NCBI GenBank assembly: GCA_027186245.1
Contig: CP114481.1
Coordinates: 5,254,501 to 5,318,500, forward strand
Reading direction: 5' to 3'
Length of the DNA stretch: 64,000 nucleotides
Source: Coriaria nepalensis
Lineage: Eukaryota; Streptophyta; Magnoliopsida; Cucurbitales; Coriariaceae
Shown: positions 25,424 through 38,000 of the stretch, piece after piece
Numbering within the stretch: position 1 is the first letter of the stretch
Layout of the letters: each line of letters begins with the position of its first letter
Made by a program: the position numbers and the translations under genes
The notes under the pieces: model-generated
Databases searched by the model: none
What the model was told of the DNA's origin: nothing
Seen by the model: only the letters and a program-made list of their open reading frames with translations

Positions 25424-26198
25424 CCCGTGTATAAAGATGGAAAATTGATTCAAATGTACCTATGCAAAAGATTAAGCTAAACAAAAAAAAATCAAATATA
25501 AACTATTTATAATCATTCCTTATAAGTATACATATTCTAAAAGTGCAGTTGCAAGAGCCAAAAAGAGAATCTTCTCTTACTCATTAGTAGAGCAAAAGCC
25601 AAGAGAGAGAATCCCGAGAGAAAAATGTTACTCATAATTCGTGAATCAACCAAGAGCCGAAAAAGAAGAAAGAAAAAAAAAAGGAAGAGAACCACTTTAT
25701 AGTGAGGAGTAGGGGGCATGAAGTCATGAATTGGGAATGAAGGAGATTAAAACGTTATGAAATTTATTTTTGCCTTGTTTTTTAAGATTTTAAAAATTAT
25801 CAGTTTTCCCTTAAAATTTTCTTATAATTTTACCCTAAAATTTTCAAAACCTAATACCTATATTTTTTCTCTTCTCCTTATGTTGGCTACACACCCCTTT
25901 AGCCCTTGCATGGCTTAGCCCTTCTTCTAAATTTTTTAAAGACTTTTCATTATAAAATATTTCTCTCTTTTATTTTCTACTCATCTTATAATAGTTTTTA
26001 AATCTCATCTATTCCTCCCTCCCCTCAATTTTCCTTAAAATACTCCTTCCCATTATCCATTCATCCTCACAAATTTTCTCTCACTCTCTCTAAATATTCT
26101 AATACTCTAATCTCTATACTTATTATTTATTTCTATTAATCTTTCTCCTATTCCTATAAACTATAATCACTCTTTCCCTTTAAAAGTTTTATATTCAA
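25424..26198. other. AT- and pyrimidine-rich spacer
   Basis: No gene was recognised. 25850-26190 is a long stretch rich in C and T with short direct repeats of TCTC and CTTCT. Confidence 0.4.
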
Positions 26199-26405
26199 TT
26201 AAAAAAAAGAAAATGCTCGTGGGCTAGGCTCATGGAGTGGACCCATTTTGAGCATGTTTTAGGCCTGCCCAACAAGTACATCACAACTTGAGAGGAAACC
26301 AATCAGATCACTGTATCGTGCCTGAACATCCTCTCTGAAAAACAATCTAGCACGAGCATGGCCTGCTGCTAGTTAGTGTCATGTCGTGTGACCGTTTTGC
26401 CTCCT
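26199..26405. mobile_element. Possible small hAT-like relic
   Basis: The right end reads TTTTGCCTCCTCTA; its complement TAGAGGAGGCAAAA resembles the terminus of the hAT-like element in the POL2A intron (TAGAGGTGGCAA). The interior has similar GCACGAGCATGGCC motifs. Flanks ATATTCAA and TATTTCAA match only six of eight bases, and the left terminus is unclear, so the boundaries are tentative. Confidence 0.35.
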
Positions 26406-26490
26406 CTATATTTCAACTCACACTTTAGAACTTATTCTTGATACACATAAAAATCATCAATTTTTTTTCTATTTTAAAAAGGGGAAAAAT

Positions 26491-26979
26491 TAGGGATGAG
26501 CAAAATTCTCAGTTCCAACGGAAATCCCGATTTCGATACTTGTTCTTATGCAAATTTTAGATACCGAATGAATTTCAGGACCGATATCAATCCCAATACT
26601 AGAGAGTAGGACTAAGATTAGAACTGGAACAAATTTTAAAAATAGTATCTGAATATCAATTAATGATAAGAAAATAGAAGAAAAAAAAAAATCTTAAGAT
26701 TATACTTTTTATTGTATCTTCTCTTTCTCTTCCTATTCATTTTCTTCTTATTTTCTTCTCCTCTTCTCCTTCTTCATCTCCTTGTCTTCTCTTCTCTTCT
26801 TATTTTATTCTTCTTTATCATAAAAGAGAAACTAGTATAGATAAAACTTCCAGTACTGTCCCGATCGATGGGAATGCTACCAAGCCAGTATTAATGATTT
26901 CAATCTCGTCCGATATTGATATTAAGATAGTCGTAACTACAACTAATATCATTATGTATTAATCGGGACTTTTGCCAAC
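26491..26979. mobile_element. Probable non-autonomous hAT-like element
   Basis: The left end TAGGGATGAGCAAAATTC is a common plant hAT-type terminus. An identical 8-mer GGAAAAAT lies directly left (26483-26490) and right (26980-26987), as a target-site duplication would. The right end, complemented, reads GTTGGCAAAAGTCCC, which only partly matches the left terminus and seems to have lost its outermost bases. The interior is non-coding, with ATACCGAATG/CGATATTGAT-like motifs. Confidence 0.5.
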
Positions 26980-26987
26980 GGAAAAAT

Positions 26988-27491
26988 GGTATTTGGGTCG
27001 TCATTTTAATTACTCATGAAGAGTTTATTCGCACGTAACTATTTCCAACGTGTTCTTGTGGGGGCCCCACGATCATCCAGCACTAATAATGTGGCAACCA
27101 GGAACACGAAAATTTATTTTAAAAAAGTAAGAAACAAAAAGAAGAAGTAAATGAAGTTAGATATTTAGATTTGTTCACATTCCATCTCTGTCCTAGTCAA
27201 AAGTCAAATCTGCAAGAATACAATCCCAGCTAGTGCGGGCAATGTTTGTCCCAGTACTTAGTTGCTGCCTCATCTTTGTGTTTCTTTAAAGATATATATA
27301 TACATTAGAAACCAAGGAGTATATTTTTTTGGCTTCCAATCTTTTCGGTAACAGATCAGAAATGTACATACTTTTATAATTCTAAGAAAAAATAATCACC
27401 TACTTAATCAAACAATCAACAATTTCAAATGAAAAGTAGTGGAACACTATGTAACAAATTCCAAGGCACACTTTGTTCCTTTTTCGGTACT
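26988..27491. other. Spacer and hydrolase 3' UTR
   Basis: The right part is presumably the 3' untranslated region of the minus-strand hydrolase gene. Nothing else was recognised. Confidence 0.45.
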
Positions 27492-29230
27492 TCATCTAGG
27501 TATATATGAAATAGGTTCTTCTCCAAGTAAAAGAGCCCTCAAAATTGCCTCGCACAAACCACTATAATGCACAATTAAATGTCCTCCATCCGGAACCTCA
27601 TGATACCGGATCCACGGAAGCTTCCCGGAAACATATCGTTGAAGTTGAAATGGAACCACTTTGTCTTCATAACCTTGCCAGATGTGAACCAAACTCTTAT
27701 TTTGATTTGGAAAAGGATTGCTCAGATCCGTCGGATCAAATTCCCAGTTCCCAAATGCCAACATAAAGTCATGCCGGAGAGTATCAAAAATACCCCTTTC
27801 TTGTAATTTATCCTACATAAATCATAATCTTTAACACTATTGCATTTACGTTTTTTTTTCATTTAGATAAGCAGTAGAAACTAATTTAACTGGTTGATAC
27901 TAGAACTGTTATTGTCAAACTATGAACTAAAATGCACCTGAAGAAGTCCAAGAAGTTTACCCGAGTGAGCATAGGGAAACCTGGGGTTGACTTTAAGATA
28001 TCGATATCTCGATCGTTGAAGAATACCGGATTCTTTTCAAGGACCGATGTTGAAGGGATCCATTTTTGAGTGACCCACCAATATAATAGGCCTGGGGCAT
28101 GGTCCGAAAACCAGAGTCCCCATTGTACAAGTTTTCTCCTATAATCTTCTCTTATAAGACTATAAGGAAGAGAAGGCCACCAATAATTCACAACTGGAAC
28201 AACCAAAGCAGCTCCTGCTAGCCTGCACAAAAAATAATATTGATAAAATCCTCCAAAAAAAATAAAATAATAATAATAATAAATAAATAAATGAAGGTAG
28301 GAAGAATTTTGGATGTGAATGAATCAAAGAAATTCTTGCCTATCCGGTATATATTTGAGGCAACTCCAAGTGGAGTAAGATCCCATTGAAACTCCGATTA
28401 CATAAAATTTGGATCCTAACTGCAAGTGATCAGCAAGTTCTTGAATGTCGAATGCTTCACTTTTTATGGAACGTTTTGGGTTCGGATCACTTTCTCCGTA
28501 TCCGGGCCGATCGAATAGCAAGAAGTATATCCCTAACTCACCTACAAGTTCCTAAACTAATGCACTGTCAATTTCACCTCTCATTGAGACATTATGCTAT
28601 CTATTAAATCGTTATGAAGATCATATCATTCTTCATCTAATATAATGAAAAGAAAAAAAAAAAAGCTTTTTTTCTTAGATAACATTCCTTCAGTAATTTT
28701 CAAAAAAGTAAAAAATAAAAATCCAAAATCCAAACTACAAATTGTTTTTTAAGGATTTTTGAGTAAACAAATACGTATATATAGTGTTAACGTCTCATTA
28801 TATATTCAGTTCCAAAATCCTTGAACTGAAATGTATAATTTGTATAAACCACAATTATATCTAAACTTCAGTTTCAAGTAGGACCCACTTCTAGTTCTAG
28901 GCTACAACTTCACATTAATAAAAAATAAAAAATAAAAAGAAGAAGAAAATAAGAACTTTAAGATGCCAGGGTATGTACTTGAGATGCCAGAATATTCATA
29001 TCTTTAGAGCTTCCGAAGCCATGACAGACGATGATTTTGTAGTTTGATTGATTCTTAGAAACCCCTTTCTCTCTGTAAGCCAAAAACCTTCCATCTCTCA
29101 GTCTAATCCTCGGAGAAGAAACCGGCGGAACCTCCGGAGACCCACTAATCTGCGGCGGAGGAAGCTGTGTTGCCTGATAAATCATTCCGGCGAGCCCCAT
29201 CAGCAATACAACCGCCGCTTTGGGAAGCAT
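27492..29230 (-). CDS. Alpha/beta hydrolase-fold protein, complete (4 exons)
   Basis: Exons on the minus strand: 29230-28979, 28551-28340, 28222-27961 and 27812-27492, coding for 348 residues. Residues 4-18 form a short hydrophobic segment that could be an anchor or signal, followed by a Pro-rich linker (23-38). The fold's elements are in order: HGFGSSKD (70-77, oxyanion loop), DRPGYGESDP (98-107), the nucleophile elbow GVSMG with Ser139, Asp292 in GYEDKVVP, and His320 in PDGGHLIVHY. The triad is therefore complete and the enzyme probably active; the substrate cannot be told from sequence. Intron 2 has a GC donor (AG|GCAAGA) and AG acceptor; the other two are GT-AG. In Arabidopsis, from memory, a hydrolase of this type (AT1G08310) lies close to TGA9, as here. 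Confidence 0.92.
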
Positions 29231-30226
29231 CCCTGAAGAAGAAAATGATCAAAGTAACATATAATTTTCCCAAAACAGTAGAAAGCAAAAAAAAAAAAAA
29301 TTGACCAGAAAGAAGAAAATGGCGGATTGGGATTTTAAAAACAAAAGGTTCAATTTATATTTTTTAAATTTTTAATTTTTTACCTGATTGATGAACTTTA
29401 TTAGAAGAAGCGTGATGCGAGTATTAGATTCAAGAGATGGGTGATTTTTTTTTGTTTTTTTTGTTTTTTCAGGAGATTTGGAGGAGATTAGTGATTAGTG
29501 AAATGATTCCTTTTCCTTTGACCAATTAAAGGTAAGCGGGATTTTATAAGGAATCAGAAATGAGGAAAGGAGAGAAGGCGTTCCCTCCTTTAACTCGTTT
29601 GTTTATTAGTACTGTTGCTGTTGTTGTAACTTGTAAGCATCATTTTGCTTTATTACCTTTGTTCTTGTACGTTTATTAGAAAAGCTTTCGGGATTACAGT
29701 TATGAGTACAAACTCTAGTTTCACTTTCTAAAACGTACTTAATCTTCTAATTCTGGGTTAGACTCCATTTGTTACACCACTGTTAATCTTGTTTGCAATA
29801 TTTCATATCAACGAATTTCATAAGAGAACAACATGGTTGTTAGTTATCGATAACCAGTTCTATGATTTTGAATAATATTTTGTGGGTCTCTAGAAAAGGG
29901 TTCAACTCTGTATAGATATGGTGGTTAAGTAGGTGGCTCGACTGTCCCAAATATGTTATTATGCTTAATTTACCGGTTAAATAAATAATAGGGAAACCGA
30001 TAAATTTTTTAATATACTTAATTTATTTATTCAAAAATTAATTAATAATAATTATATTTAATATTTAATATAATATATTATCCGAACTTAAGACGAACTT
30101 TGGGTTTAATGCGCACATTGACAAAAATAAGTCCATAAAACTGAAGAGGATATATATATATATATTTTTTTTTTCTTTTTTCATTTTGATAAACGTCATG
30201 TTGTAGTGTTTGAGGGTGACAAGTAA
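29231..30226. other. Hydrolase promoter side and spacer
   Basis: The first few hundred bases are the presumed 5' leader and promoter of the minus-strand hydrolase. The remainder is AT-rich with no gene recognised. Confidence 0.4.
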
Positions 30227-30385
30227 TTGTTTTTGTTTTTGTTTTTGTTTTTGTTTTTGTTTTTGTTTTTGTTTTTGTGTTTGTTTTTGTTTTTGTTTTT
30301 GTTTTTGTTTTTGTTTTTGTTTTTGTTTTTGTGTTTGTTTTTGTTTTTGTTTTTGTTTTTGTTTTTGTTTTTGTGTTTGTTTTTT
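30227..30385 (+). repeat. TTTTTG hexanucleotide microsatellite, about 26 units
   Basis: A near-perfect run of GTTTTT units, broken by GTGTTT variants at 30277, 30331 and 30373, that is after 8, 9 and 7 units. The open frames encoding alternating Cys-Phe or Phe-Leu across it are artefacts of the repeat. Confidence 0.95.
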
Positions 30386-32571
30386 CCTTTTCTTTTCCTA
30401 TCCTTTATTGGTTTTAAGTTTTACAAGTTTTTAAATAATATATGAATATATATATATAGAAAGAGGACATGGATGTCATTATCACCTCGACGTCTTAGCT
30501 TTAAGGTTTATGCTAAAACCTTATAATAGAATATTCTTGGAGCCTGTTCTAATAAACTAATATTATTAGCAAATTATTTTTGTGAGGTTTTTTTTACTCT
30601 TTTTTTTATTTCCTTTCTGTAATTATAATTATTATATCGAAAATAGAGTGAATGAGTTTTAATTAAAAGAAAAGAATACTATAAACTCTAAAGACTCTAA
30701 AATTAAATATAATTATATAATATTTAACTCCTAAATTAAGTTATTGGGTGAAATTATAAAACGGATTAACGTGCTTATCATATTTATATTTAGAGTTATT
30801 AAAACGGATTATCTAGTCCAATTTATATTGAACTTTTTATTATTTAGGATTAGAGTAATTTTTACTATTCAAAAATGAGTAATTTTTTAAATAAATAAAT
30901 TATTTAGTGAAATAAAAACTTTATTTATATAAAATAAATAATATATAAATAATTAAATTTAGATAAAGAGGATTAAAAAGAGATAAAATTAAAAATATAA
31001 AAAAGAAAATCTATACATGATGTATATTTCAGTTGAAAGAGCAACATGTATAATAATTTTCTGTGAAGCAAAACTCTTGATCACATGAACTAGCTTTTGG
31101 GATTGATCAGTCGTTGTCTTTGATCATATTGTTTGGGATTCGATCGCTATCTTTGGATCGCAAATATGTTGACCTTTTTGCAGTAGCGGAAGACCCGATC
31201 GAAAATGCTTGATCCAATATTACAGTTTCAAATCTCAAGAGATATGCTTGTTTACAAATCTTATTTTTGTATCAATCACTACTGTAGAATTATTCTACAT
31301 ATATCAATTCCAGAATCCAGCCGTGTATATTGTAAATAATCCGAGTTTAATAGCAAAGGACATTCTTAAATTTTTATGATTCGTCGTTTTATGGTTGGGG
31401 GGGGGGGGGGGATGTTTTAACTTTTAAAGTTTTTAAGGGTTAAAACTCTATTTTCTTAAAGTTTCTTTCGTCGAAAACAATAATTCTAGTCAATCTACAA
31501 TGATTTATACTTCGGAAAATATAGCCAATCTATTTTCTTGAAGGCAAGTTTTGGCCAATCTATTTTCTATTTTATATCTATATCTCATATTTATTTATAT
31601 AAAAAAGTAATTAAAATAATAATTTATAATATTTCGAAAGTATTTTATAAATACCATGTGATATATTTTAATATTTTATTATATTTCTAAATCTCAAAAT
31701 GCATACTTTTTAAAAAAAAAAATTAGTTTATTTAATAAATAATCCATAATTGAAAAGTAAAAATTTAAACTATCTCATTTTGATGTCAAGTTGGTTCGGC
31801 CTCAATCACTTTCTTATCTTGCCGACAAGACCGATCAAATAGGGAAATCTCTTGCCAACAACCGTAGCCAATCATTTTATAACATGTAAGGAATTTTACT
31901 AACCACAAGACAAAATTCTACACAACCTTAGAACATTTACATCAACTTCTTTACAAATTTCTTTAAATTTAACTTAATTTTAGCTAATAACTTTTCAAGC
32001 AACCTCGTATCATAATCTTTATTATATTCTTAAATTAATTAATTATTATTATTTATTATTTTTTTTAATGAAAGAGTTAATAGGAGAGTATTATTTATTA
32101 TTTTTTAATATAATAATTAAATAAGTTTAATATAATTTTTTCATAAAATTTGTCCATATTCTTTAAAATTTGAGCTAATATAAATATTTAATTAACCTGT
32201 CGTGCGAGTGCTCTTAGCAATCTTCTGCTTGTATATGTATCAAGTGCATTAGCATCTGCATTCTAAGCATATTTGCATCTTAAGTGAATTTGATTGCATC
32301 CTTATAATTTTTAGGGTAAATTATTTGTGCGTCTCTTGAAATTTATTATATTATAGATATATTTTTTAATATTTTAAAAATTATAAGTGAATTTTTTTAA
32401 GTAAAACATAAAAAATTTATTAATAATATTAATAAATCTTAATAGATCTCCATATAATTTACGTTACTTTTTATACCGTACAAATATCAACAATTAACAT
32501 CAAAATGTGTGACATAAGTATAATATAAGTCATTAGAGCATATATTAATTTAGATTAACCGAGCAAATACT
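30386..32571. other. AT-rich spacer
   Basis: No coding content recognised. It holds a run of 15 G residues at 31397-31411 and long AT-rich stretches. Confidence 0.4.
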
Positions 32572-33005
32572 AAGAAGTTTCTAATAGTTAAAATTAAGTC
32601 ATTCCAATACTTCTGGTATCGGTACTAAATCGGAATTAGCCGTTTCAATCCTCATATCAGTATGGATATTATAAAAGTTTGAACTGAGATTGATATTATC
32701 ATATACTAATCTCGACAGATTTTTTATCCACCTCTGATAGCTAGTACCATATGATACTATGATACTATCATATGATATACAGAATGCTAAGAAGTTTCTA
32801 ATAGTTAAAATTAAATAATGTCTCAATACTGATGATACTGATATTAAATTAAAATTAATCGTTTCAATCTTAATATCAATATAAATATTATAAAAATTTG
32901 GCCTGAATTTGACATTGTCGTATATTAATCTCAACAAAATTTTTATCCACCTCTAATAACTAGTAATATATGATAGTATCACATATTATCATATTTGGTA
33001 GTACT
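32572..33005. repeat. Tandem duplication, period about 215 bp
   Basis: Copy 1 starts at 32572 and copy 2 at 32787, each beginning CTAAGAAGTTTCTAATAGTT. Both carry TATTATAAAA and TTTTTATCCACCTCT and end in ACCATATGATACTATGATAC-like sequence. Copies are diverged. A 112-codon frame spanning both is a by-product. Confidence 0.8.
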
Positions 33006-35018
33006 AGTACCATATGATACTATGATACTATATGGTACCGGTGCTAGGCTAGATCTGCTTGTCACCCAAAAAAAGTTGTATGTCTATATACAATAAATTA
33101 TTAAAGTTTATGAGTGCATTGATTAAAGCTGCACCGCATCAGTCTAATGTGGTCTAGTAGTACATAGTCCTACTTGGGTCGAGGCCAAATCGAATGATTT
33201 TAGCACAACTTTGAAGCAAGTTGTCCCTCCGACTATGTGCTGCAAACTTCGGTGACAGTTGTAGAAGTTCTAAGGTGCAAACTCTTGAGAATATAGATCG
33301 AATAAAGAAATGGATGATAAGTACAAATATAATAATTTACTAAATAATTTTAGGTAGATTATATTTATAATAAACTGAATAATTTTAAATACATATATAA
33401 TTAATTTGATATATAATATAATAATATAAAATTGATTGATTAAATTTAATATATGATGTCTGCTCAAAACCTAGTCGTAACTTTGTAGGCATAAGAAACG
33501 TAATGGGAAGGTGGCAATTGTTCGCACCTGACTAGGTGAAGCAAAGCATAATGTGAAACACAACAACATATTTATAACGTAACAAAACGTAATCATAAGT
33601 TAATTTTCAAATGGAATTTAATTATTTTAGAAGTATAGAGATAGATTTGGGTGGTGTAGTGGATATAGTATTTTAAATGATAAGATAAACTAAAATCATG
33701 TTTGTGCCACATTACGTAAATAGGACTAGAGATAGGACGCGGAGGGAAGGAGCAGAATGGTAGATATTGCTCGTCTTGAATTTTATTAAACTTAGGAATT
33801 TATGATTATAGTTTTAAAATATTAATATTTAATAAATAAAATTCTTTAAATTTTGATTAAAATCTATTATTGCCCCCTCTTATTTTTATCTGATATATGT
33901 TTTTGTCTCCTCTATACTTTTTTCAGATTGCAACCCTGTTTAGAGAAATATCACACGATGTCAAGACCTTGATCAAGAGTGAATTTTTATTAGATACACA
34001 AAGACATAGGGATGAGCAATGGCTCGGTGCAAACCAGCATTCGATTTGCACTGAACCGACAATACCCGCCAAATTTGATCCCGACTGATTTGTTGGAACC
34101 CCGATGAGAATCAACTGATATCAGATGCAGAAAATCGACCAATATCGGGGGGATTGGTTATTGGTTGATGGATGACTCAGACCGAACTATTGACCCGTTT
34201 TAACCCTGTAAAAAATCAGACGTTAAAAAAACCAACAAACCAACCGTTTCTCATATCGTTCTAAACAATACTTTATGGGAGCTCACTTAATCGCCCTATA
34301 AGTATCCGGCTCGGTCGTAGACAGAAGAGAAACAGTAGGGAGTCGTCGAGGGTTGTCGGCCTACGTACTGCCACCAAGTAGTGCCTCAATCTGACACCAA
34401 AGCATTTTTACAGCTAAACGCCCCCCCTGCCAACTTCAATCATGCTTGCCATTATTCTTCAATCGATGTTTTTTTCTTTTTGGTGAAAAAGTACGACAAT
34501 GTCGCTAAAATCACATGATGTTTTTCAGGATTACTCATGATTATTTCATGGTTGGCCCACTTTGGGACAGATAATTGTATTCAAATTTTCAGTACAATTT
34601 CAGCATGAAGCCTGAAGAATTAGTGAATTACACAACCTTGACCGATCAAAAGAGTTAACAAGTAAGTACATCATGAGTTTACTATGAAAACACGACTCTC
34701 ACACAAACGAAAAGGCCACATTTTCAGATCAAAGTTAGGTTTCAACTTTCAAGGGTAATTCAACTTTTACAACCCACTTTCCACCCCCATATTTTTTTCC
34801 TTTCTACTTTCTCCTCTATTTCTTCAAACAAGCATAACAGGAATACATTCATTTTGTCCTTGATGATATGTGCAACATATCCCTCAATGACACACACATC
34901 CTACAAATTTATGGGTAGAGTTAATCTTTTCACAATGCTATTACTTGATCCTCTCTAGTCTCGACCCGAATGGGTTAAAGAATACCGGTCCATATACCAG
35001 TTATGAATTAATAGAAAA
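33006..35018. other. Spacer and RUS1 3' UTR
   Basis: Mostly AT-rich. At 34007 a TAGGGATGAGCAATGG stretch resembles a hAT-type terminus, but no partner end or target duplication was found. The last few hundred bases (to 35018) are presumably the 3' untranslated region of the RUS1-like gene. Confidence 0.4.
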
Positions 35019-38000
35019 TCAAAGGGGCCCACAATCTGAGTTGATCCGATTAGGCAAGGGCCTTGCGATGAGCCCATCTGTGGCCCAACCCGCTGATTCT
35101 CCGTCATTCCTGACATGGTTGAATTCTCTTTCAGCATAGTCTAGGGAAATTTGTAGCCTTCCCCCGGGCCTGCAGTCATTAGAAACGCTGCTTGCTTTGA
35201 TTCCTGCATTTCTCTCCAACCAGTGCAGATAATTCACATGAAACAGTGCCTTAAGCATGTCTCGTGGCGAACAACTTTCTTTAAGAACCACCTGGTTCAT
35301 AAAAATTCGAAGAAAGAAATTAAACCAATATATCAATCCTCCGTAGAAAGAGAAAGGTATGCATCTTTAGTATGGAAAGAGGTCAGTTTTTTAGTGTGCT
35401 TACACAATATCTTCCTCCACATTCAGTGAGAATGTAATTTTCATTCTTATATAGACTCAAGAGTGCAAAAGCATCCTCCTTGTTGCTAACTACATCACTC
35501 AGCTTGGAGCCCAATTGCAGCCGGTTTTCGACTTCAGCAGCTGCATTTTTCGCTTCAGCAGATAGTACACCTGGTTGTGGCTAGTTATAGGAATCCACAA
35601 ACAACATGATAAAAACAAATCAGCTAATACCAGATAATTCAGATCAGAACATGGCTATTTATCCATTATAAAGGCTAATATGAAAGACATTAATTAATGT
35701 CTGTGTTTCCGTACACCTAAAGAGATTGACTCATGAGTCAAAATAAAGGATAGAAGAAAATAATCACTCACATTATATGCAGATTTTACAGTAAGAAATG
35801 GAATAGCAGGAAAGAGAGGTTCCTCATCATTGACCTCTTTAGTAGAAGGTGCCTGGCCACTCAGAAGATATTCACTAAAAACCAAACCTGTTACAAACAA
35901 TCATGGAACAAGTTAACAAAATTAAGAATTCGACAAATGACACGTATTTACAAAATCATATAACTTGTTAGTATTTAAAACTTCAGTTAATATAGCAGCA
36001 ATGGCATCATGAATAAAGAGGAGGAGAGGGGGGTTACTTGCACGATAAGGATTTAAGTTCCTTATTAGAATGGACTGATATGACTTCAGATTGCAGAACA
36101 TGTGTACGCAAGAGACCACACCAAAAGAAGCAAGAGCAAGAGATGTTGAGGATGCTATGCCTTTCGCCAATAATATGCCGAGCATTATACCAATGAACTT
36201 GCTCACCATTCCCTGAGCTTCACCTTTGGCAATCACCTGACAAAAATTACTCCTTTCAGCAAGTATCCACAATAGAGGAACAACAAAAACGAGGAGTTCA
36301 GAACAGTAGAATGAGATTGAAATGAGAGGTAATCACAGAAACAGAAAAACCAAGCTTCCCTAGTGATGAAGAAAAAGGAGATTAATTCAAAGTGGTCTCG
36401 ACATGGAAATGAGAGAATTAGGTACGACTAAGGTAGAGTATTATAGTGCATAGTTTGACAGAAAAGCAAAAATAAACGATCGTTCACCTCAGCAAAGTTC
36501 CTTTGAGCAGCAAATCCAGCATAGAAACAGCTTCTTGTAGCAGCCTGTAAAATTAAGCAAAAATTAAGATAAAAAACCAATGAGTTAAATCTCACTACTC
36601 TTCTCCATTTTACTGCAGGATGGATCTTCATGATATTTTTTGCATCATAATACTTGACATAGAAAGAGAACCCAATGTAACAACTGTGAAATACCTGAAT
36701 CAGTGCAGCTGCAGATCGACCAGCCCCAGCCAGAGCACCAATAAAAATGAAAAACTGAGGAAATGCAGGAGTTAATATCTCTAATCCAAAGGCAGCATTT
36801 TCTAAAAGGTCAGCAAATAACCTCCATCCTTTAGGGTGGACATCAAAATGCCGTCCATACTTTGAGAGTAAAATCTTGCTCAAATATCCAATCCCATCCT
36901 TCAGTACCCAATTGATGGCAGCAGCTGTTGGAATTGCTCCTTTACCCAATCCAACTGCATAGAGCAAGGCCTAAGAAAAGAAAATGTTTTATAATTCCTT
37001 GATGTGTGGTTGAGCAATTTGTAAACCACTCTTTATGCCGGATCACAACTAAATAACCCAGCACACATACAGCAGAATAAACTCTGTTTTTTCTTTCGGT
37101 GGATAAGACAGGCAACTAAAATTTAAGGGAGCCTTCTCTATATCTGCTATCATGGGCATAAACTCCTTAAGTTTGTAGAACACTACTCTAGCTCTGTATA
37201 TTCATTCTAAAGAACAAATGAGTTTGTGAACCACAAAAGATGGTTGTCTAACACCATACTGAATTGGAATGAAATCTAAATGCTTGTTGAGGCCACAGGG
37301 CCTCTATTCTATGTGCTCTCTCTTGGATATCTATCAACAAAAGTGGTAGAAAATCTTTGATGGTTGAGCAATCTAATGCAATGAACTGATTCATATATTA
37401 TCCTGCAATACCTGTGCTGACTTTATAATACGTTCACAAGATCAATCCATACAAATACGAACCTCCTATTTTTCAGATAAGACATTTTAAGTAAAATGAT
37501 TATCGCACTAATGCTTTGGGCTATGTGCACTATACATTGGATTCTAAACGTTATTTTCTCTATGCAATATTACTGGGCTCCCTTCTCATCATTCCCCTCC
37601 TCCCTTGGTTATATAAAAAGATAGGTGTGGAAATGATAACTAAGAGACAGACGACTAATAAATAAGTCCCCAGCTGACTCTTACTATAAGGGTCGGATGA
37701 GAAGAAGTCTCTCACTGTAAGATGAGTTAGTAATATTTCTAACTGCAAAAACTATTACAAACCGGTCAAGGTTTCTAGTGTACTGTATTTTTCCTAAAAC
37801 CCTACTATAGTGGCAACATTCATTGAAAAGGAATTGTAGAACGACATACGAACCGGTATCATTGATTGTTCACTGTTGAAAATGCCTCATCGTCTTGACA
37901 ATAATATAGATTCTTTGCCAGTCTAACATAATGAGATGTCCAAGATGTAAAAGGAGTCATTCTATAGTTCTTGTCTAATATTTTATCGATTTCTTTGAGC

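Noticed and set aside
30210..30445. Open frames of alternating Cys-Phe or Phe-Leu (72-74 residues)
   Set aside because: They are direct translations of the TTTTTG microsatellite; no start context, domain or codon pattern of a real gene.
32599..32937. 112-residue frame with internal repeats on the minus strand
   Set aside because: It spans the 215-bp tandem duplication; the internal similarity comes from the DNA repeat, and the composition (Ile, Asn, Tyr) is that of AT-rich non-coding DNA.
34007..34480. Possible hAT-like relic starting TAGGGATGAGCAATGG
   Set aside because: Only one terminus could be seen; no partner end or 8-bp duplication was found (the nearest CAAAGCA match needs a gap).
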